A DNA stretch of 5,335 nt from Oscillospiraceae bacterium (GTDB lineage Bacteria > Bacillota > Clostridia > Oscillospirales > Ruminococcaceae): contig JAFYEQ010000303.1 in assembly GCA_017544185.1 (NCBI GenBank), positions 1-5,335 of the forward strand. Reading direction: 5' to 3'. Position numbers and translations under genes: made by a program. This document shows, piece after piece, positions 1-5,335 of the stretch (within the stretch, counting starts at the first letter, position 1; each line of letters starts with the position of its first letter). A model generated the notes under the pieces. It ran no database searches. It had not been told where the DNA came from and saw only the letters and a list, made by a program, of their open reading frames with translations.

Positions 1-544
1 CATATTCCACATGCTCCTCGGGGTTCTTCTGTATGACCTCCTGCAGCAACGTTTTGTAGTCGTGCAGGTTCTTCACGGAGTCACGGGTAAGATCCTTGGG
101 TATGAAGCCGAGTATATAGTTGCGTGCTTCCTCCATGCCGCCGTCCAGGTATACAGCTGCGATGACCGCTTCAAAGGCGTCGGATATGGTCGACGGACGG
201 CTGCGTCCGCCTGTGTTCTCCTCGCCCTTGCCCAACAGCACGAAGCGTCCCAGCTCTATCTGCTGAGCGAACTCGAACAGCGCAGGCTCACATACCAGCG
301 AAGCGCGTATCTTCGTAAGGTCGCCTTCGGGAAGATGCTTGAAATGTCTGAACAGATGGTCCGCGATCGTGATCTGCAGTACACTGTCGCCGAGAAATTC
401 AAGACGCTCATTGGAATGTCTGCGGGTCTCATTGGCAAAGGATGAATGTGACAGAGCCTCGATCAGCAGAGCGCGATTCTTGAAGGTATAGCCGATCTTC
501 TGCTCGAACTCACCGAGCTTTTCGGTATATTTGGAGATATCCAT
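1..544 (-). CDS. rnc: Ribonuclease III (partial, C-terminus beyond window)
   Basis: Endoribonuclease that cuts double-stranded RNA in the cytoplasm, known for maturing rRNA precursors and processing some mRNAs. Translating the minus strand from the ATG at 544-542 gives 181 residues with no stop before the window edge. The family signature NERLEFLGDS is at residues 45-54, giving the metal-binding acids E46, E49 and D53. PEGDL (72-76) supplies E73, and D122 and E125 in the SDAFEAVIAA stretch complete the active site (equivalents of E. coli E38, E41, D45, E65, D114 and E117). The RNase III domain ends near residue 155. DYKTLLQEVIQK from residue 162 opens the double-stranded RNA binding domain, which the window cuts off; about 45-50 residues should be missing. 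The start is one base after the plsX stop (TAAGATG) and has a Shine-Dalgarno site 8 bases upstream, so translation is probably coupled to plsX. Identification is secure. Confidence 0.96.
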   Translation of the reverse strand, partial: MDISKYTEKLGEFEQKIGYTFKNRALLIEALSHSSFANETRRHSNERLEFLGDSVLQITIADHLFRHFKHLPEGDLTKIRASLVCEPALFEFAQQIELGRFVLLGKGEENTGGRSRPSTISDAFEAVIAAVYLDGGMEEARNYILGFIPKDLTRDSVKNLHDYKTLLQEVIQKNPEEHVEY

Positions 545-545
545 C

Positions 546-1544
546 TTACTTGTCCTTTTTGAGCTCGTCGAGGGAGCGTGTTATCTCACCTACCACGTCG
601 CCCTTTACGCAGAGCTTGGCCTGACGTATGGCGTTGAAGAACGCCTTTCCGTTGGAGCTGCCGTGAGCCTTTATCACAGGGCGGGATATGCCCATCAGTA
701 CGGCTCCGCCTACCTCGGTATAATCCAGCTTTTTCTTGAATGCCTTTATCTTGTTCAGTATCATCAGGGCTGCGAGCTTGCCTGTGCCGCTGCCCAGCAT
801 GCCCTTCAGCTCACCTGCGAAGAAGAGCCCCATGCCCTCATACAGCTTCAGCGCTATATTTCCGGTGAATCCGTCGGACACCGCTACCTGACATACCCCC
901 TGAGGCATATCTCTTGCCTCGAGGTTGCCGTAGAAATCCACAGGAGCGTTCTTGAGGAGAGCATATGCTTCCTTGTCGAGATCGCGTCCCTTGGTGTCCT
1001 CTGCGCCTACGTTCAGGAGCCCTACCTTCGGGGACTTGACGCCCATGACCTTCTCCATATAGCAGCTGCCCATGATGCCGAACTGCATCAGCATATCAGG
1101 GCGGCAGTCCACATTGGCGCCTGCATCCATAAGTATCATATGGCCTTTAGCGGTAGGGAGGATCGGCGCCAGCGCAGGGCGCTTGATGCCCTTTATACGC
1201 TTGGCGATCATAGTCGCGCCTACCACGAGAGCACCTGTGGATCCTGCACTGACGAAGGCATCGCCTGTACCCTCGGCAAGAGCGTCGAAGCCCTTTGCCA
1301 TAGAGCAGTCGCGTCTGGACTTGAGTATCTCCGTAGGTTCCTCGTGTATATCTATCACCGAAGGAGTATCTATGATACGGATATGATCCAGGGGTATATC
1401 ATGCTCCTTCGCACAATCTCTTATCTTCTTCTCATCACCTGTGAGGGTGATAGAGACCTTGAGCTCTTTTACTGCCTGAGCAGCGCCTTCGATAACGGCG
1501 AGAGGCGCGTTGTCTCCGCCGAACGCATCTACTACTATGTTCAT
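546..1544 (-). CDS. plsX: Phosphate acyltransferase PlsX
   Basis: Peripheral membrane enzyme that converts acyl-ACP and phosphate into acyl-phosphate, the donor used by PlsY to acylate glycerol-3-phosphate at the start of phospholipid synthesis. The product has 332 residues, the normal family length. Recognisable blocks in order are DAFGGDNAP (6-14; the family usually has DAMGGD), EEPTEILKSRRDCSM (68-82), SAGSTGA (99-105), DAGANVDCRP (140-149), LLNVGAEDTKG (176-186), EARD (209-212), SDGFTGN (223-229), YTEVGGAVLMGI (275-286) and AHGSSNGKA (293-301). It ends in Lys-Lys-Asp-Lys and TAA. The ATG at 1544 follows a Shine-Dalgarno site by 6 bases, and the ywqG stop lies 17 bases upstream. rnc follows after one base. 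The rpmF/DUF177 genes that often precede plsX are not adjacent, and no acpP follows. Identification is secure. Confidence 0.97.
   Translation of the reverse strand: MNIVVDAFGGDNAPLAVIEGAAQAVKELKVSITLTGDEKKIRDCAKEHDIPLDHIRIIDTPSVIDIHEEPTEILKSRRDCSMAKGFDALAEGTGDAFVSAGSTGALVVGATMIAKRIKGIKRPALAPILPTAKGHMILMDAGANVDCRPDMLMQFGIMGSCYMEKVMGVKSPKVGLLNVGAEDTKGRDLDKEAYALLKNAPVDFYGNLEARDMPQGVCQVAVSDGFTGNIALKLYEGMGLFFAGELKGMLGSGTGKLAALMILNKIKAFKKKLDYTEVGGAVLMGISRPVIKAHGSSNGKAFFNAIRQAKLCVKGDVVGEITRSLDELKKDK
553..557 (-). promoter_or_regulatory. Ribosome binding site of rnc, inside plsX
   Basis: AAGGA on the minus strand lies 8 bases before the rnc ATG at 544. It falls entirely within the last codons of plsX (the Lys-Lys-Asp-Lys tail), so the bases both code and guide the next start. 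It supports the ATG at 544 as the rnc start. Confidence 0.75.
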
Positions 1545-1550
1545 ATATTA

Positions 1551-1555
1551 CCTCA
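1551..1555 (-). promoter_or_regulatory. Ribosome binding site of plsX
   Basis: TGAGG, read on the minus strand, lies in the 17-base gap after the ywqG stop and 6 bases before the plsX ATG at 1544. It fixes the start that gives the canonical MNIVVDAFGGD N-terminus. Confidence 0.7.
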
Positions 1556-1561
1556 TTATCA

Positions 1562-2437
1562 TCAGCCGCAGTCCCATGAGAAAAGGACATCGGAAAAGTC
1601 GAGTGCGTCAAGATCCTCTTTCGTGATAAAAAAGTCCGCGACACCGTCGTCGCCCCACTCGATCATGATATCGTTGTCATAGTCGTATACCGATGCCAGC
1701 TGGAACAGCAGCACGGTATGATCCTCAAGGTCGTCTCTGCGTACATCGCACTGATCGAAGCTGGGGTATCCTCCGATAAGGGAAGGTCGGTCCTCATGCG
1801 CATCACCATATTCCCATATCCTCTCGAGGGCGTCTTCGCCGCCGAGACATTCTTTTACGACCTTGCCGTCTCTGTCATTGTTGAACGCATCGACAAGGGT
1901 CCCGAGCCGTATGCCGGAAGCCTTCTCGAGCGCATCGAGGACTATATCCTCAAAGCGGAAGTCATCCGCCGAGGGAAGGCTCTTGTCTATCGTTCCGGTG
2001 ATAAGGTAAGTATCCTTTACAGGAAAGTCCTCATCGTCGGTATACGGGATATCATCAGAGCTGCACAGCAGCTCCTCATCGGTGATCACATCGGGATGAT
2101 ATATGACCTTGTAGCCACCGTTCGTGGTACCTGCCTGAGGAAGACCGTAGTCGCTCTCAGCCGTTATGAAGAACTGAAGTATGCCCTTCTCTGGGAAGCC
2201 ATCCAGATGGGGAAGATCTGCGAAATTGAGCTGTGCCAGGAATCTCAGTGGCTCACCTACGAAGAACACTTCATCTGTGGGATACTCCATATCCCTTGGG
2301 AAGTAGGGAGTACCGCCTACCTTCGAGTCCCAGAGAGAACAGTCCGAGCGTTCCAGAGAGAGCTTTATGCATTCCTTTGCGGGGAGTTCCTTTGCTATAC
2401 GGGGGAAGATATCGTTTTCTACAGAGAGCTTAGTCAT
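1562..2437 (-). CDS. DUF1963 family protein, YwqG-like, function unknown
   Basis: A 291-residue protein of the DUF1963 (YwqG) family, which has no established biochemical function that I can name. The family pattern is clear: SKVGGTPYFP (38-47), FLAQLNFADLP (66-76), FPEKGILQFFI (81-91), IGGYPSFDQCDVR (221-233), LLFQLAS (243-249), then a C-terminal block with WGDDGVADFFI (261-271) and DFSDVLFSWDCG at the end. It is somewhat longer than B. subtilis YwqG, which I recall as about 260 residues. No signal peptide or membrane segment is seen, so it is probably cytosolic. It is very acidic: about 65 Asp plus Glu (43 Asp) against about 24 Lys plus Arg. The ATG at 2437 has a strong AAGGAGG site upstream. 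It sits 25 bases after trmFO and 17 before plsX, on the same strand, so it is probably co-transcribed with housekeeping genes. The family call is firm; the role is unknown. Confidence 0.9.
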   Translation of the reverse strand: MTKLSVENDIFPRIAKELPAKECIKLSLERSDCSLWDSKVGGTPYFPRDMEYPTDEVFFVGEPLRFLAQLNFADLPHLDGFPEKGILQFFITAESDYGLPQAGTTNGGYKVIYHPDVITDEELLCSSDDIPYTDDEDFPVKDTYLITGTIDKSLPSADDFRFEDIVLDALEKASGIRLGTLVDAFNNDRDGKVVKECLGGEDALERIWEYGDAHEDRPSLIGGYPSFDQCDVRRDDLEDHTVLLFQLASVYDYDNDIMIEWGDDGVADFFITKEDLDALDFSDVLFSWDCG

Positions 2438-2441
2438 AATG

Positions 2442-2448
2442 CCTCCTT
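2442..2448 (-). promoter_or_regulatory. Ribosome binding site of the DUF1963 gene
   Basis: AAGGAGG on the minus strand, the strongest Shine-Dalgarno match in the window, lies 4 bases before the ATG at 2437 within the 25-base trmFO-ywqG gap. It suggests independent and efficient initiation rather than translational coupling to trmFO. Confidence 0.8.
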
Positions 2449-2462
2449 ATAGGATACCTGTC

Positions 2463-3752
2463 TCAAAGCGTATTGCGTATATGATCTAGCGACCTGTCTG
2501 CCATAGCTTGATAGCGCTGTTGTTTGTCGCGTATATTTGTATCGAGCGGGGGAAGTATGCCCATATTGGCACCCATGGGCTGGAAGTCCTTCACATCGGG
2601 ATCGGAGATATAATGCGACAGAGCGCCTATCATGGTATATTCGGGAAGTACGAGGGATGTTCCTGCAGCGTTGATCCCGGCGATGATGCCCGATGCAGCT
2701 GACTCCATATACCCTTCTACGCCCGTTATCTGGCCGGCAAAGAAAATATGCCTGTACTGTCTGAGCGAGAAGTCGGGATACAGCAGCTGAGGTGAGTTAA
2801 TGAAAGAGTTGCGGTGCATGACGCCGTAACGGACGAACTCTGCGTTCTCCAGTCCGGGGATCATACTGAACACCCGCTTCTGCTCGCCGAACTTAAGGTT
2901 CGTCTGGAAGCCTACGAGGTTATACAGTGTGCCCTGTACGTTCTCCTTGCGAAGCTGTACCGCTGCCCACGGACGATGACCGGTATTTGGATCTGTGAGC
3001 CCCACGGGCTTCATGGTGCCGTAGCGCACTGCATCTGCTCCGCGCTTAGCCAGTACCTCTACGGGTATACAACCCTCGTATACCTTGAAATCGTCCCTGT
3101 CGGATCTCTCGAACTCATGGAGCTCGACGCTCTCAGCATGTATCAGTGCATCGTGGAAACGCTCGTACTCTTCTTTGTTGAAGGGACAGTTTATGTAGTC
3201 ATCTCCGCCCTTGTCGTACCGCGACGCAAAGAAGGCCTTGCTCATGTCTATGGACTCCGCCGTGACGATAGGGGAGGCAGCATCATGGAAGTGGAGATAC
3301 CCGCCTGTGATACGTGATATATCCTCTGCCAGAGCGCCTTCTGTGAGAGGGCCCGTGGCGATGATGACAGGATCGTCGTTGTCGGGTATCTCTGTCACCT
3401 CGGCATACTTGACCTCTATACGCGGATGAGAGCGTATCCTTTCGGTAACGAGCGCCGAGAACCTTTCACGGTCTACCGCCAGAGCTCCTCCCGCAGGTAC
3501 CTCGGTAAGATATGCACACTCCACCGTGAGCGATCCGAGGGCACGCATCTCCTCCTTCAGGAGCCCCGCCGCGGAGTTGGGGCGCTTGGCCTTGAAGGAG
3601 TTGGAGCATACCAGCTCTGCGAACCCCTCGGACTTATGTGCAGGGGAATAGTGCAGCGGCTTCTGCTCGATGAGGAGCACATCTCTGCCCCTCTCTGCAG
3701 CAGCCCATGCTGCCTCACAGCCGGCAAGTCCGGCACCGATAACTATTATCAT
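2463..3752 (-). CDS. trmFO: tRNA (uracil-54-C5)-methyltransferase TrmFO, FAD and folate dependent
   Basis: Makes 5-methyluridine at position 54 in the T-loop of tRNA, using methylene-tetrahydrofolate as carbon donor and reduced FAD. The 429-residue product is close to the usual family length. It starts at once with the FAD-binding dinucleotide motif [12 protein letters not shown] (residues 4-15). [12 protein letters not shown] (44-55) carries C49, and YEGCIPVE (225-232) carries C228; these match the two functional cysteines known from B. subtilis TrmFO (Cys53 and Cys226). Further family blocks are [11 protein letters not shown] (186-196), GLTDPNTG (about 251-258), [11 protein letters not shown], and [16 protein letters not shown] near the C-terminal nucleotide-binding region. 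ATG overlaps the topA stop (ATGA, 3752-3749), implying coupled translation. No other start can be used without losing the Rossmann motif. The older symbol for this gene is gid. Identification is secure. Confidence 0.97.
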   Translation of the reverse strand: MIIVIGAGLAGCEAAWAAAERGRDVLLIEQKPLHYSPAHKSEGFAELVCSNSFKAKRPNSAAGLLKEEMRALGSLTVECAYLTEVPAGGALAVDRERFSALVTERIRSHPRIEVKYAEVTEIPDNDDPVIIATGPLTEGALAEDISRITGGYLHFHDAASPIVTAESIDMSKAFFASRYDKGGDDYINCPFNKEEYERFHDALIHAESVELHEFERSDRDDFKVYEGCIPVEVLAKRGADAVRYGTMKPVGLTDPNTGHRPWAAVQLRKENVQGTLYNLVGFQTNLKFGEQKRVFSMIPGLENAEFVRYGVMHRNSFINSPQLLYPDFSLRQYRHIFFAGQITGVEGYMESAASGIIAGINAAGTSLVLPEYTMIGALSHYISDPDVKDFQPMGANMGILPPLDTNIRDKQQRYQAMADRSLDHIRNTL

Positions 3753-5335
3753 TTGTCCTTCTTGATAGCGGTCTCGTAGTCACACTTGACGCAGAAGAGC
3801 CGCCCCTTGTTCTTGAACAGTGTGGTACCGTCGTTGCACTTAGGGCATTTGTCGGACACAGGCACGTCCCATGTCATAAAGTCACATGTGGGATTGTCCT
3901 CGCAGCCATAGTACTTCCTGCCCTTCTTGGATCTCTTGAGGAGTATATTCTTGCCGCATTTGGGACAAAGTCCGCCCGTGGGCTTGATTATCTTCTTTGT
4001 ATTGGTACACTCGGGGAAGCCGCTGCAGCCGAGGAAGCGTCCGAACCTACCCAGCTTTATCACCATGGGCTTGCCGCATACCTCGCATACCTCGTCGGTC
4101 TCCTCATCGGGTACCTTTACGCGCTTGCCGTCCATATTCACTTCAGCATCGGCGAGGGTGGACGCAAAGTCTGTATAGAACTCGCTCAGGGTGGAACGCC
4201 AGTCCTTCTTGCCCAGCTCCACGTCGTCAAGAGATCCCTCCATGGACGCAGTGAACTTGGTATCGACGTACTTCTTGAAGTTGTCGGTCAAAAGATCGGT
4301 GGTGACTTCACCGAGACCTGTAGGTTTAAGGCTCTTGCCTTCGCGTTCAACATAGAACCTGCTTATGATAGTGGATATGGTGGGAGCGTAGGTGGAAGGT
4401 CTGCCTATGCCCTCTTCTTCGAGAGCCTTTATGAAGGATCCCTCAGTATATCTCGCAGGGGGCTGGGTGAAGTGTTGCTTGCCCTCGATGCCCTTGAGAG
4501 ACAGCTTATCGCCGTCGTTTATCTCGGGCAGCTCTTTCTTCTCGGTATCGTCCTTGGTATCGGTATAAAGCACGGAAAAACCGGGGAACTTGACAGAATA
4601 GCCTGTAGCACGGAACAGAGCACCATTTGCAGATATATCGGCAGATACGGTGTCGAGCACCTGATCTGCCATTTGAGATGCTATGAACCTCTCCCAGATA
4701 AGCTTATAGAGCTTGTACTGATCGCTGGTAAGACTGCTCTTCACGCTCTCGGGGGTCATGGACGGAGTAGAGGGACGTATGGCCTCATGTGCGTCCTGAG
4801 CGTTGCTCTTTGTCTTGTATACCCTGGGAGAATTAGGGAGATATGTCTTTCCGTATGCGGAAAGGATATGCTCGGAAGCAGCCCTCTGAGCCTCATCGGA
4901 TATGCGCAGCGAGTCTGTTCTCATATAGGTGATAAGAACTACCGCACCCATTCCCTCGATCTCAACGCCCTCATAGAGCTGCTGAGCTGTCTTCATGGTG
5001 CGTGCGGTCTGGAATCCCAGCTTGCGGGATGCGTCCTGCTGCATCGTAGACGTAGTGAAGGGAGGTGCAGGAGATCTGCGTCTGACAGAACGCCTTACTT
5101 TGTCAACTATAAAGTCCTGTTCCTTTACACGCTCCAGCACAGCATCAGCAGCAGCTTTGTCCTTGAGCTCGGTCTTTTTGCCGTCCAGACCTACGAACTG
5201 AGCTTCGAATATCTTTCTTGACGGGGGATCGGTGAACCTTGCATCGACCGTCCAGTACTCTTCGGGCTTGAACTTATTTATCTCGCGCTCGCGGTCTACT
5301 ATCATCTTGACGGCCACGGACTGCACACGTCCGGC
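3749..5335 (-). CDS. topA: DNA topoisomerase I, type IA (partial, N-terminus beyond window)
   Basis: Relaxes negatively supercoiled DNA by cutting one strand through a 5'-phosphotyrosine. The window holds 528 residues, numbered here from the Ala codon at 5335-5333. The visible part begins within [10 protein letters not shown], a conserved internal motif, so the GTG at 5326 is an internal Val codon and not the start; the Toprim domain, perhaps 165-170 residues, lies outside. [16 protein letters not shown] (93-108) and TAQQLYEG (116-123) are typical. The catalytic tyrosine is Y137 in ITYMRTDS (135-142; codon 4927-4925). DAHEAIRP (181-188) and the [16 protein letters not shown] stretch (306-321) complete the core. 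Three four-cysteine zinc ribbons follow: C417/C420/C437/C443, C457/C460/C478/C484 and C497/C500/C515/C518. The last has a C-x2-C rather than C-x5-C second half. The gene ends at TGA overlapping the trmFO start. Pairing with trmFO is typical of Firmicutes. Identification is secure. Confidence 0.97.
   Translation of the reverse strand, partial: AGRVQSVAVKMIVDREREINKFKPEEYWTVDARFTDPPSRKIFEAQFVGLDGKKTELKDKAAADAVLERVKEQDFIVDKVRRSVRRRSPAPPFTTSTMQQDASRKLGFQTARTMKTAQQLYEGVEIEGMGAVVLITYMRTDSLRISDEAQRAASEHILSAYGKTYLPNSPRVYKTKSNAQDAHEAIRPSTPSMTPESVKSSLTSDQYKLYKLIWERFIASQMADQVLDTVSADISANGALFRATGYSVKFPGFSVLYTDTKDDTEKKELPEINDGDKLSLKGIEGKQHFTQPPARYTEGSFIKALEEEGIGRPSTYAPTISTIISRFYVEREGKSLKPTGLGEVTTDLLTDNFKKYVDTKFTASMEGSLDDVELGKKDWRSTLSEFYTDFASTLADAEVNMDGKRVKVPDEETDEVCEVCGKPMVIKLGRFGRFLGCSGFPECTNTKKIIKPTGGLCPKCGKNILLKRSKKGRKYYGCEDNPTCDFMTWDVPVSDKCPKCNDGTTLFKNKGRLFCVKCDYETAIKKDK
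3756..3760 (-). promoter_or_regulatory. Ribosome binding site of trmFO, inside topA
   Basis: AAGGA on the minus strand lies in the Lys-Lys-Asp-Lys tail of topA, only 3 bases before the trmFO ATG at 3752. The spacing is short, so initiation may rely partly on ribosomes ending topA at the overlapping ATGA. Confidence 0.55.

Noticed and set aside
256..438. A short minus-strand open frame of 60 codons
   Set aside because: It lies inside rnc in another frame. The rnc frame, open from 544 to the window edge, carries the complete RNase III signature.
531..1682. A 383-codon open frame on the plus strand opposite plsX
   Set aside because: It is in exact register with the plsX codons and is explained by avoidance of TTA, CTA and TCA there. 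Its translation resembles no family I know, it is rich in Cys, His and Tyr, and the minus-strand plsX is unmistakable.
1718..2452. A 244-codon open frame on the plus strand opposite the DUF1963 gene
   Set aside because: It is in register with the sense gene and has no recognisable motif; the minus strand carries the full DUF1963 pattern and a strong ribosome binding site.
2438..2500. A possible promoter for the DUF1963 gene (TATCCT as -10) and an 8-base direct repeat, acctgtct at 2456-2463 and 2492-2499
   Set aside because: No -35-like hexamer is found at proper spacing. The repeat is short, occurs only twice and overlaps coding sequence, so chance is the best explanation.
4472..5221. A 249-codon open frame on the plus strand opposite topA
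   Set aside because: It is in register with topA codons and covers the catalytic tyrosine region; it is a shadow of a highly conserved gene.
5324..5326. GTG as a possible start codon of topA
   Set aside because: It encodes the Val of the conserved internal AGRVQS motif and the frame stays open to the window edge, so the true start is outside.

Overview
The window is a densely packed stretch of bacterial chromosome with every gene on the minus strand. In transcription order (right to left) they are topA (DNA topoisomerase I, N-terminus outside the window), trmFO (folate-dependent tRNA m5U54 methyltransferase), a ywqG-like DUF1963 gene, plsX (phosphate acyltransferase) and rnc (RNase III, C-terminus outside the window). 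Junctions are very tight: a 4-base ATGA overlap between topA and trmFO, 25 bases between trmFO and ywqG, 17 bases between ywqG and plsX, and one base between plsX and rnc. I see no promoter, terminator, RNA gene, repeat array or mobile element, and no gap of 300 bases or more. The simplest reading is a piece of one polycistronic operon.

The organism is most likely a Firmicute of the class Clostridia, perhaps Ruminococcus-like. TrmFO, rather than the SAM-dependent TrmA, makes m5U54 in most Firmicutes. The topA-trmFO pair is a classic Firmicute neighbourhood, as is plsX near rnc, and DUF1963/YwqG proteins are common there. Shine-Dalgarno sites are good. GC content looks moderate, and Ile ATA is common while Leu TTA/CTA is rare. 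The genus is a guess from style, not shown by the sequence.

The genes are housekeeping: DNA supercoiling (topA), tRNA T-loop methylation (trmFO), the first committed acyl-phosphate step of phospholipid synthesis (plsX) and double-stranded RNA processing (rnc). The only gene of unknown role is the strongly acidic DUF1963 protein between the topA-trmFO and plsX-rnc blocks. No gene shows a frameshift or a lost key residue.

I found no new biological system here. What merits a second look is modest: the joining of two conserved blocks through a DUF1963 gene, the absence of acpP between plsX and rnc, and the re-use of a C-terminal Lys-Lys-Asp-Lys coding tail as the ribosome binding site of the next gene at two of the four junctions.
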